From assembly GCA_029262575.1 (NCBI GenBank), contig JAJCZC010000011.1, forward strand, positions 55,686 through 119,685: 64,000 bases of DNA, given 5' to 3'. The DNA is from Candidatus Babelota bacterium. Its GTDB lineage: Bacteria; Babelota; Babeliae; Babelales; Vermiphilaceae. A program made the translations under genes and the position numbers. The first letter of the stretch is position 1; each line of letters starts with the position of its first letter. Below are positions 31,591 through 39,349 of this stretch, piece after piece. The notes under the pieces are model-generated. The model searched no databases. It was not told where the DNA came from and was given only the letters and a program-made list of their open reading frames with translations.

Positions 31591-32202
31591 CTATTCTGTG
31601 CCAAAGTAGCGATCACCAAAATCGCCGAGTCCTGGTACAATGAATTTTTTATCATTTAAGTGGCTGTCCGTAGATGCGGTTATAATAGTTGTTTGGGCGA
31701 ATGCATCTTTGATAACTTTGATGCCCTCGGGTGCACTCACCATACTCACATAAAGGAGCGTTTCCATATTGGCATTTTTACTTTTGAGCATTTTTAAGGT
31801 TTCATATCCGGTGCCACCGGTGGCAATCATTGGATCAACAACGATAATTTGATCATCTTTGTGTAGTTCAGGAATATTCTCGTAATACCAATGTGCAACG
31901 GCAGTTTTCTCGTCACGCTTTAAGCCGACAACGCCAACCAATGCATCCGGAAAAAATTGCAAAAATGGGTCAACCATTGTGATGCCCGAACGCAAAATCG
32001 GCACAATAATAATACGTTGTGCGACTTCTAAACCGGTTGTTTTAGCCAATGCCGTTTCGATTTCAACTTTTTTCAGTTTAATATGCTCAAATGTTTCCAT
32101 TGCCAAACATTCAGTAAGTTTGTGTGCTGTTGCTCTAAAGAGATTCCTTGGTGTGTTTGCATTTCGCAAAATCGAAAGTAGATAGGTTTGTGCTTGTTTC
32201 AT
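31591..32202 (-). CDS. upp: Uracil phosphoribosyltransferase
   Basis: Salvages uracil with PRPP to give UMP. The 203-residue protein has the family motifs: PILRSGITMVDP, the PRPP loop VDPMIATGGT, and the uracil-site C-terminus FIVPGLGDFGDRYFGTE. The ATG at 32202 has GGAATAAAAAT ahead of it; a longer in-frame start at 32262 gives a non-family extension. With pyrDEF it gives this organism two routes to UMP that begin from imported compounds. Confidence 0.94.
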   Translation of the reverse strand: MKQAQTYLLSILRNANTPRNLFRATAHKLTECLAMETFEHIKLKKVEIETALAKTTGLEVAQRIIIVPILRSGITMVDPFLQFFPDALVGVVGLKRDEKTAVAHWYYENIPELHKDDQIIVVDPMIATGGTGYETLKMLKSKNANMETLLYVSMVSAPEGIKVIKDAFAQTTIITASTDSHLNDKKFIVPGLGDFGDRYFGTE

Positions 32203-32299
32203 ATTTTTATTCCTTATTTTTTTCTGGTCACTTATATTCTTACTGTGTATAACATGATGCAATGGAAATGCAAATTCATTTAAAAAGAGAGGGATTGCA

Positions 32300-33172
32300 A
32301 TGAAATGGTATATGTGTTGTTTCCTTAGTATACAGATGATGTTTACTGATGCGGCTTCATCATCAAATCAAAATTTCGATAATAATAAATCATTATCGCA
32401 GAATCAAAAAGTATTCCAAAAGGTTGGATATACTCTTGATGATTATTTATTATTCAAAGTTATGCAAGAAACCGCGCAACGTTATATTAAGGAGGTAAAA
32501 AAGGCCAACGAATTAATAAGTCAAAGTAAATATGCGCAAGAGTTGCATTTTATAACAGATACACGGCATAGAGATCCGATTAATGATGAACGTATTTCTA
32601 TTATTACCGGGCTATTGTTTTGTCCATCAGGTTGCACCTTTTATTCAAGATTGGGTAAGTGGCGATTTGCAAAAGATTATTTACGTAAGTCTTACTTGCC
32701 TATTCCAGGCCAAAAAACGCCTTGGCAAAAGATATGTGAGGCTGCTACTTCAAAACTGGTGCTCAAAAAGTTTGATGATTATTTTTTTGAGGTTAAAAGA
32801 GATGGCAACCTTCTTTTACCAGAAGTGCGATTAGATAAAAATCTCGTTATGGCGTTGAAGCCCCTATCTTTAGATATAAATGGGGAGTTGAAAGTTGAAG
32901 AGGTTGTTACACAAAATGAACCGAGCTGGTTTTCATTAAGTTATTTAAAGATGCTTATTTATCATTTTGCTTTTGGATGGCTTAGTCCCCAAGATGATGA
33001 AGGGAATATTGAGCTTAAGGAAAATATTGAAATTAAAAAAATCGTATCTTCAAGTTCAATACCAAAAAAAAAGAAAAAACAACGGTGCTCACTTCATAAG
33101 TTGGCAATATGGAAAGCGATGAGCATTAGATATGAGCAGGAGCAATTTCAGAGTATTAAAAAAAATAAGTGA
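32300..33172 (+). CDS. Putative secreted protein with ASSSN junction
   Basis: A 290-residue protein. The signal peptide MKWYMCCFLSIQMMFTDA is followed by ASSSNQNFDNN, the junction seen in both ankyrin proteins. The mature part is mixed alpha/beta, with a short hydrophobic stretch around LKMLIYHFAFGWL, and a lysine-rich tail (PKKKKKQRCS). GAGAGGG precedes the ATG. No domain recognised. A host-directed role is only suggested by its resemblance in layout to the other secreted proteins. Confidence 0.72.
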   Translation: MKWYMCCFLSIQMMFTDAASSSNQNFDNNKSLSQNQKVFQKVGYTLDDYLLFKVMQETAQRYIKEVKKANELISQSKYAQELHFITDTRHRDPINDERISIITGLLFCPSGCTFYSRLGKWRFAKDYLRKSYLPIPGQKTPWQKICEAATSKLVLKKFDDYFFEVKRDGNLLLPEVRLDKNLVMALKPLSLDINGELKVEEVVTQNEPSWFSLSYLKMLIYHFAFGWLSPQDDEGNIELKENIEIKKIVSSSSIPKKKKKQRCSLHKLAIWKAMSIRYEQEQFQSIKKNK

Positions 33173-33237
33173 GCAATTCTTACATTTTGCCATTTGTTCA
33201 TGAGATATTGATAAAAAAGTATTTCATGGAAGAGTAG

Positions 33238-33873
33238 ATGATTCGATTTAAAGACAGGAAACAAGCAGGTAAACTTTTGGCGGATGCCTTGCAAGGGTAT
33301 GCAAATAAACCGGATACTATTGTAATTGGTTTGCCGCGTGGTGGAGTGGTGCTAGCATATGAGATTGCACAAAAGTTAAACTTGCCATTAGATGTGATTG
33401 TTCCTCGTAAGGTTGGAGTGCCTTTGCAGCCAGAATTGGCAGTAGGTGCAGTAACTGAAGATGGCACTGTGTTATTTAATGATCATGTGATGCTTAAGTT
33501 TGGTTTAAAACCCGAGGATGTGCAAAATATTGTGAATAAAGAGTTGCAAGAATCACAAAGACGTATTGCAATGTTTCGTAAAGGCAAACCACCTTTAGAT
33601 TTGCACAATAAGAAGGTTGTTTTAGTGGATGATGGCGTGGCAACGGGTGCAACTATGCGTGCAGCAATTGCATCAGCTGAAAAACGTGGGGCTCAAGAAA
33701 TTATCTTAGCATTACCCGTTGCACCAATTGGATTTAAGGAAGCGGTCCGGTCAAACGTGGATGGAATGGTAATTTTGCAAGAGCCGGTTTTTTTCCCAGC
33801 GGTTGGTTATTTTTATGATGATTTTACACAAGTTGAAGATGATCAAGTTGTGAAGTTACTTGATATGAAATAA
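33238..33873 (+). CDS. Phosphoribosyltransferase-domain protein
   Basis: A 211-residue type I PRTase. The N-terminal half has VIGLPRGGVVLAYEIA and PRKVGVP (the usual opening of this group), and the PRPP motif VVLVDDGVATGATM is at residues 127-140. This group is common in bacteria and often annotated only as 'phosphoribosyltransferase'; its substrate is unknown. It is followed 15 bases later by a membrane protein gene, so the two may be co-expressed. Confidence 0.88.
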   Translation: MIRFKDRKQAGKLLADALQGYANKPDTIVIGLPRGGVVLAYEIAQKLNLPLDVIVPRKVGVPLQPELAVGAVTEDGTVLFNDHVMLKFGLKPEDVQNIVNKELQESQRRIAMFRKGKPPLDLHNKKVVLVDDGVATGATMRAAIASAEKRGAQEIILALPVAPIGFKEAVRSNVDGMVILQEPVFFPAVGYFYDDFTQVEDDQVVKLLDMK

Positions 33874-33887
33874 AGAAGGAGTTGAGC

Positions 33888-34595
33888 ATGGCACATAAAG
33901 CGGGCGATCATGGATATTGTTTAGGGGATACGTTTGGTTGGGGGCTCAAAACATTTTTTGGGCATTTTATTTTTTTTGCAGGGATTGTGCTGATTGCATT
34001 GTTAAGTTTTTCAGCTGTTTTTGGCATAATTTACTTGCCATTCAATTTTTTTGCTTCACAGGTTGAAGAGGTTGGTGCGGGTTTTTATCTATTGTTGATG
34101 CTTCTTTTTTTAATAATCGGTTTTTTTGGTTTTTATTTATATCTAGGATGGGTGAGAATTCAACTTGATTATATTCAAAAAAAAACGAGCTCAATTGGGC
34201 GATTGTTTTCTCAAGCGCGTTTTATTCCGCGAGCATTTTTGCTGAACTTGCTATTAGGCTTGATGGTTATGTTTGGATTGATAGCTCTTATTTTGCCCGG
34301 TATATATCTTTGGTGTCGTTTTTATTTTGCAACCTATGTGTTGCTAGATAAAGATACAGGCGTTATTGATGCACTCAAGACAAGTTTTGCTATGACGCAT
34401 GAATCTTATCTTGCTTTATTTGCTTATACCGTGGCGAGTGCTATCTTTAGTTTTATAACGCTATTTTTGTTATGGCCTTCGGTTTCATTAAGTAATGCTT
34501 TTGGTTATAACTATCTGATTCAAAAATTTGATAAGCCTAAAAAGAAAAAAGTCGCTGATGACAGTGAAAAGAAAAAAAAGAAAGCTAAAAAGTAG
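33888..34595 (+). CDS. Polytopic membrane protein with lysine-rich tail
   Basis: A 235-residue protein with about five hydrophobic helices, related to the protein at 30690 (shared LPGIYLWCRFYFATYVL and DKDTGVIDALKTSF). It lacks the charged insertion of that protein and ends in a Lys-rich tail (KPKKKKVADDSEKKKKKAKK) likely to be cytoplasmic. The ATG at 33888 has GGAG six bases upstream. No function known. Confidence 0.75.
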   Translation: MAHKAGDHGYCLGDTFGWGLKTFFGHFIFFAGIVLIALLSFSAVFGIIYLPFNFFASQVEEVGAGFYLLLMLLFLIIGFFGFYLYLGWVRIQLDYIQKKTSSIGRLFSQARFIPRAFLLNLLLGLMVMFGLIALILPGIYLWCRFYFATYVLLDKDTGVIDALKTSFAMTHESYLALFAYTVASAIFSFITLFLLWPSVSLSNAFGYNYLIQKFDKPKKKKVADDSEKKKKKAKK

Positions 34596-34598
34596 GAT

Positions 34599-34627
34599 GA
34601 AGGGCCCAGTTAGGCCCTTCTTTTTTT
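34599..34627. terminator. Terminator between convergent genes
   Basis: GAAGGGCC / GGCCCTTC with loop CAGTTA, then seven T. Confidence 0.9.
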
Positions 34628-34628
34628 A

Positions 34629-36251
34629 CTATGCTTTGTTGTTAATAACTTCTTCGGTGAGTGCGACAATTTCATGTGCATGTTGTTTGACAGCAAATTC
34701 AGAGAGTCCCATAAGCTCACAAATCTGCTCTTCATTGTAAGTGAAGTTCATTGTTCTGCAATAGTCATTTTCTTGGCATTCTTCTGGATCAAAGCTTGTT
34801 GAATAGGCCTCATTTTTAATGCGTGGGAAATATATAACAATGGGACAAGCTGTATCTTGTTTATCTTTAAAGATGCTCATTACCTGCTTATCTGCAAGTT
34901 CGAAATCTATTGGAGGGAACTTGAGTCCTTTTGCAATCATATATTCTTGTGCCCAACGCAAGTTTTTGCATCCTTTGATTGAGCCTGATGCATCATAGAC
35001 CAGAATGATATCAACTTTGCGCTCTTCGCGTAGTAATGGTGGAAGGGGTAAGTTAAAATGTATGCCAGCATCGATCAGAGTGAGCATTTTGTCATCATTG
35101 AGCGGGCGTGTTTTAGTTTTATAGGTGAAGTTTGGCAACGTTGAAGGTGCCAGGCGAATATCATCAAGTGGTGAATTGACCACGCCATCAATAATTTCAT
35201 GAATCACAGATTGAACCATTGATGGAAACTGATTTGCAAATGCTTCAATTGCACCAGATGTGTGACGCACGGCATCTTCAATATCAATACCAAATGCCGA
35301 TCCGAATATACCCATTAAATATCCAAGAGATTGTTCAGCAGCATAGTTGACTGAGCGTCCATATTTAAATTTACGTCCATATGCCCAGGTTGGAATATAA
35401 GCTTTTAAATAGGTGCTACCAACTTCAAATGGGGTGAATTCTAACCATTCATATGGTTCGACATCTGCAGTCACTGTAGTATAGATTGGCAGTGGAATTC
35501 TTCCATCGACAACATGCGCATGTGATTCACTCATGGTGACATCTAATCTATCATGACCAAAATCAGTTAATAACGTATTTGCTAATGTTGGACCACTTAT
35601 ATCGATCATTGACATGAACTGGCCATAAAGAGCTTTGTTCATTAGTTGGCCGGATAATTTTTTGAGGAGTTTTGGGTGCTTGACGGATTCTAAACCTTTA
35701 CACAATTTTGATGGAAGTGTTGCAATGTAATTATCTAGCGATTGTTGTGATGCAATCCATGGTGCCATTGCCCAAGAGGATCCCGAAAGACCCGCCATAT
35801 AGGTGGTGCAATCTAAAAGGCCAACGTCTTGCAATCCTTTTAAAAAACCAAAGGTCAGCACCATTGCGCGATGACCACCACCACTACAACAAACAGCAAT
35901 GCGCGGCATTTGATGATAGGCAATGTTGGTATTGAGTAATTTATTAAAGCCTTGTTTTACGCGCACAAGTCGTTGTGTTGTGAACTGTTTTTCTTTTTTG
36001 CATAGTTCATCAAAATCAGCAAAGCGTACAATGGCACCTTTATCATCATATGGATGTTCAGGTAAAAATTCATGCAGAATAGTGCTTGGAATGCCCATTA
36101 TTGCATTTTTTATGCTACTTATTTTTGGTTTGAGCGTGTAATAGAGCTCTTTAAAGAATCTTTTTTGATGCAATCTATAAATATCTTCGGGCAGTTCTAC
36201 TGCATGAGCAATGGTGGTCATGCATAATAGGGTTAAGAATATTTTTTTCAT
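34629..36251 (-). CDS. Secreted cytosolic-PLA2-type phospholipase
   Basis: A 540-residue protein with signal peptide MKKIFLTLLCMTTIAHA. It carries the eukaryotic group IV phospholipase A2 (PLA2_B) catalytic features: the oxyanion segment CCSGGGHRAM (about residue 122), the nucleophile serine in TTYMAGLSGSSW (about 155), and the catalytic Asp in TLIDAGIHFNLPLPP (about 390), followed by VDIILVYDAS and a WAQEYMIAKGLKFPPID segment that parallels the animal enzymes. The catalytic Ser/Asp dyad is therefore present. Predicted to cleave the sn-2 or sn-1 acyl chain of phospholipids outside the cytoplasm. AGGAAAC precedes the ATG. A host-membrane effector acquired from a eukaryote is the likely reading. 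Confidence 0.88.
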   Translation of the reverse strand: MKKIFLTLLCMTTIAHAVELPEDIYRLHQKRFFKELYYTLKPKISSIKNAIMGIPSTILHEFLPEHPYDDKGAIVRFADFDELCKKEKQFTTQRLVRVKQGFNKLLNTNIAYHQMPRIAVCCSGGGHRAMVLTFGFLKGLQDVGLLDCTTYMAGLSGSSWAMAPWIASQQSLDNYIATLPSKLCKGLESVKHPKLLKKLSGQLMNKALYGQFMSMIDISGPTLANTLLTDFGHDRLDVTMSESHAHVVDGRIPLPIYTTVTADVEPYEWLEFTPFEVGSTYLKAYIPTWAYGRKFKYGRSVNYAAEQSLGYLMGIFGSAFGIDIEDAVRHTSGAIEAFANQFPSMVQSVIHEIIDGVVNSPLDDIRLAPSTLPNFTYKTKTRPLNDDKMLTLIDAGIHFNLPLPPLLREERKVDIILVYDASGSIKGCKNLRWAQEYMIAKGLKFPPIDFELADKQVMSIFKDKQDTACPIVIYFPRIKNEAYSTSFDPEECQENDYCRTMNFTYNEEQICELMGLSEFAVKQHAHEIVALTEEVINNKA

Positions 36252-36258
36252 ATGTTTC

Positions 36259-37413
36259 CTATTCTTGATTAGAGCTGATTTTTATCTTTGGTGGTTGCGC
36301 GGTGATTGTGGATGTTCGCATGCGTTTTTTGAGAGTATCGATATTCTTGATTGTGGTTGGATTAACATCATGTGCCAAAGCACACCAATAACTTATCCAA
36401 TCTCCCAAATGAACTAAATGGAACATGCGTTCACACCATGTGTTGCCGGGTGCTGCAAATTCAAGTTGAATAGCGGGTGCGCTTGAAATTACACTGTGCG
36501 TGATCTTTTGTCGAGTTAGATTCCTTGGATGCATAATAGGATCTAATAACCAAATTACGACAGATCGTTTGAGCTGTTCAGGATTATTGTGCCATCCGAC
36601 AATTTCATTGTGATCAAGCTCTGGCAACATATGCGTGCGTGCAATCATTTTACTATTTTCAGCAAATTGTGCTTTCCAGCGTAATGCAATGCAGCCAGTG
36701 GTGCTATCTTCTCCATAAATCACTGGCATGAATTGACTAAGCTGTGAAGCATAACGATAAGTAGGATTATTATTTGATTGCTTGCTCCAAATGGTGCGTT
36801 GATTTTTTAAGTTTTCAATAGTACTACGCAATGCTTTCAATGTTTCCTTTTGTGTTATGCCTAGTTTTTCCATGAGGCATATCAGTGGCACACTCAAGTA
36901 GCCGAGTGCTGCACGTGGTGGCAAACCTTCGTGAACTTCTATTACGTCATAATTGTATTTTTTGCATGCGTTTAATAAAGCGCCACCAGAAGTTACCCCG
37001 ATAATGTTTGCATGTTTTTTTTGTGCCGCTTGGAAACATGAAAGTGTTTCTTCCGTGTTTCCTGAATAGCTAATGCAAATTACTAAAGTTTCATCATTTA
37101 CCCATTGTGGCAGGTCATAATTTTGATGTACATCAATTGCAATGGGGCTTTCGTGTTGCAGTAATGCTTTGGTCATTGCGCCAGCCATGCTCGAACCGCC
37201 CATACCTGCAAAAAGAATTCTTTTTATATGTTTATATGAGTGTTGTAGTTTAATGGCGGAGCTTATCTTCAGGGCTTCTTCTATTTGCTCAGGAAAGGTA
37301 TAAATAGCGTTAAACATGTTTTGATCATCCATCACGGGAGCGGGACTTGGCATTTTGTGTGGTATGCTTTGAATTTGCATTGAGATCAGTCCAAGTATTA
37401 AATATTTGTTCAT
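36259..37413 (-). CDS. Bifunctional phosphoglucose/phosphomannose isomerase-like
   Basis: A 384-residue SIS-domain isomerase of the archaeal/bacterial PGI-PMI type. Visible are the first SIS domain (LFAGMGGSSMAGAM, ISYSGNTEETLS), the second with the family Glu/His region (HMLPELDHNEIVGW), and a C-terminal helix. Unusually it begins MNKYLILGLISMQIQ, a hydrophobic stretch; starting at a later Met (MDDQNMFNA) would give the standard enzyme. AAGGAA precedes the first ATG, so a secreted or membrane-tethered form cannot be excluded. The FBP aldolase/phosphatase gene is 12 bases upstream, pointing to a joint gluconeogenic operon. Confidence 0.85.
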   Translation of the reverse strand: MNKYLILGLISMQIQSIPHKMPSPAPVMDDQNMFNAIYTFPEQIEEALKISSAIKLQHSYKHIKRILFAGMGGSSMAGAMTKALLQHESPIAIDVHQNYDLPQWVNDETLVICISYSGNTEETLSCFQAAQKKHANIIGVTSGGALLNACKKYNYDVIEVHEGLPPRAALGYLSVPLICLMEKLGITQKETLKALRSTIENLKNQRTIWSKQSNNNPTYRYASQLSQFMPVIYGEDSTTGCIALRWKAQFAENSKMIARTHMLPELDHNEIVGWHNNPEQLKRSVVIWLLDPIMHPRNLTRQKITHSVISSAPAIQLEFAAPGNTWCERMFHLVHLGDWISYWCALAHDVNPTTIKNIDTLKKRMRTSTITAQPPKIKISSNQE

Positions 37414-37425
37414 CTAACAATTCCT

Positions 37426-38559
37426 TTATTTCTTGGATGGTTTTATTTCGAATTTTCCTTCAAGCTCGGTGACGATGTCTTTAAAGCCACCGTATTCAAG
37501 TTCACTATATGGTAACATTGCCGGTCCCGACCAACCTTGTGAACGCATTTCGAGTGCCTTTTTTTGTGCATTAATGCGCACAAGATCCCATGTAGGATTG
37601 TCAAAGAAATCAACGTAAAAGCTGGAAAATTTTGCTTGTGGAGTTAACGAAAAACCTAAGCACGAAATAATGGGTAAACAATAAATACCAGTAATTGCGG
37701 TATTAATCGGTACTGGCATTAACGGCATGTTATGCGATCCGCGGGTGCCTCCACCAACATAGTGTGCTTTTGCCAATGGCGATAACACCTCTTCGGGTGC
37801 GGGAAAAATGCCTTGCGTTCTTATAATAGCAACCGGATCATCTTTACCCGTGTATTTGCCGGCAATTGAATGCAGCCTGTCGGTGGATGCCGAAACACAT
37901 TGCTCGTCATAGTTGCGCGCATATATGGACTTTATGCCATAAAGTTCATTGTCGCGTAACAAAACTGCAATTTTATAAAGATCTTCTGGTGCGTGTAGCG
38001 TAATGATTTTTTCACCTTCTCCGGTGTAATTCATGTCAGCGATCTCAAAGGTGAAGCCTTTTTGCATTTTTGGTAGCATCAGACCTGCACAATACATTGG
38101 GTCGGCAAATGCTAGATATAAGGGTAAATTGAATGCGCCGGGTCCACACTTATCGGCAAAAAAACATAAGAAGGTTTCGGCAGGTCTAGGCTCTTTTCGG
38201 TTGAAATCAAACTCAATTTCTGCCACACCGGGACCTGCGCCGCGTACATTACTCGACGGAGCATCAGCCAACAAATCTTGACCTGCACCATAACAGCCAC
38301 ATTCATTGGCAAGATCGGTTGCTTTTAAAAACGTGTTCCATGCAAATTGATGTACTTCTTTATTATCTGTGCCATGCGTGTGAGACATTAGTAATGCAAT
38401 GTCATCACCGGTGTGGGTCACAAGGCCGTCAATGAGTAGGCCATCATTAATGGCCTTGTTAACTGCGTCTTTTGCAGCTTGCATCATGTCGGGCGTTGGT
38501 TCAGTGTGTCCACCGACACTGCCAACATCTGCTTTTATTAATGATAAGGTTACCTTCAT
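37426..38559 (-). CDS. Fructose-1,6-bisphosphate aldolase/phosphatase (type V)
   Basis: A 377-residue archaeal-type bifunctional enzyme that condenses triose phosphates and removes one phosphate to give fructose 6-phosphate, the key step of gluconeogenesis. Recognised by VTLSLIKADVGSVGGHTEPT, the metal-binding LMSHTHGTDN, DLLADAPSSNVRGAGPGVAE, CFFADKCGPGAFNLPLY and the catalytic Lys/Tyr region with RGSHNMPLMPV. The ATG at 38559 has AAAGGAG upstream. It precedes the PGI/PMI gene, and together they convert triose phosphate to glucose 6-phosphate or mannose 6-phosphate. Confidence 0.93.
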   Translation of the reverse strand: MKVTLSLIKADVGSVGGHTEPTPDMMQAAKDAVNKAINDGLLIDGLVTHTGDDIALLMSHTHGTDNKEVHQFAWNTFLKATDLANECGCYGAGQDLLADAPSSNVRGAGPGVAEIEFDFNRKEPRPAETFLCFFADKCGPGAFNLPLYLAFADPMYCAGLMLPKMQKGFTFEIADMNYTGEGEKIITLHAPEDLYKIAVLLRDNELYGIKSIYARNYDEQCVSASTDRLHSIAGKYTGKDDPVAIIRTQGIFPAPEEVLSPLAKAHYVGGGTRGSHNMPLMPVPINTAITGIYCLPIISCLGFSLTPQAKFSSFYVDFFDNPTWDLVRINAQKKALEMRSQGWSGPAMLPYSELEYGGFKDIVTELEGKFEIKPSKK

Positions 38560-38664
38560 GCATTCTCCTTTTTTTTTCAATGAGCCAAATGCTCATATGT
38601 TTATGTTGATTAGTAATACTATGGATTTAGATTTGCTGCAATATGTTGACTGAAAAAGTCGGTA

Positions 38665-39219
38665 TTAACTTTCAGGATCAAGAAGGTGTAGAAGCTTTTT
38701 AACTTCAGCATCAACAAAGGGATCTCCAATTAGTAGTGCTCGAGGGATGTGGGTGCCTCCAACATCTAAGTTTGAATTGTATGGTACTTCAACTTCCAAT
38801 TGAGGAGTTTGATCGTCAACTTGTACGTGGAATCCCATGAAGGTAACTTTGATAGGATTCAGGAGTCGTAGTGTTGGCGCACCTTGCACTATCCTGAAAA
38901 ATCTTCTATGCGGTATGAGGCCATTGGCATTGGTTGCTTTTTTGTTTGCGCCATGAGAGATAAGTTGTTTTATAGCGCTGGCGGTTGTGACTTCATAGCG
39001 ATGTCTTACTCCTTTGGGTGCAATAACGGTTTCTGTCTTAATTTCTGTATTATCTAAGACGTGATGAAGTAATGCGCTTAAATCATTTGGGTTGTGCTTT
39101 TTTTTGAGTTGTTCGACCAGGTCAACGGTTTGCGTTATAATTGAAGCTTTTTTTAGTTGAGATGAAGATGCACCATATATTGAATAGTTTATAACCAATA
39201 ATGTTAAGATATACTTCAT
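38665..39219 (-). CDS. Putative secreted protein with single ankyrin-like unit
   Basis: A 184-residue protein. The signal peptide MKYILTLLVINYSIYG is followed by ASSSQLKKAS. Residues about 87-105 (AIKQLISHGANKKATNANG) look like the second half of an ankyrin repeat (LL..GA..N), so this may be a shrunken relative of the ankyrin proteins at 1089 and 7871. The C-terminal half is beta-rich. AAAGGAGAG precedes the ATG at 39219; an in-frame ATG at 39237 lacks the proper spacing. Confidence 0.7.
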   Translation of the reverse strand: MKYILTLLVINYSIYGASSSQLKKASIITQTVDLVEQLKKKHNPNDLSALLHHVLDNTEIKTETVIAPKGVRHRYEVTTASAIKQLISHGANKKATNANGLIPHRRFFRIVQGAPTLRLLNPIKVTFMGFHVQVDDQTPQLEVEVPYNSNLDVGGTHIPRALLIGDPFVDAEVKKLLHLLDPES

Positions 39220-39349
39220 GTGCTCTCCTTTAATCAAAAAGTTTTAAAGACAATAGCATATTTCAGGTTCTGGTCAAATCTCCTATTTTTGCGTATTCTT
39301 ATAGTATTACCTCATTTTTGTTTATATATAGGATGTAGAAGGCCATTAT

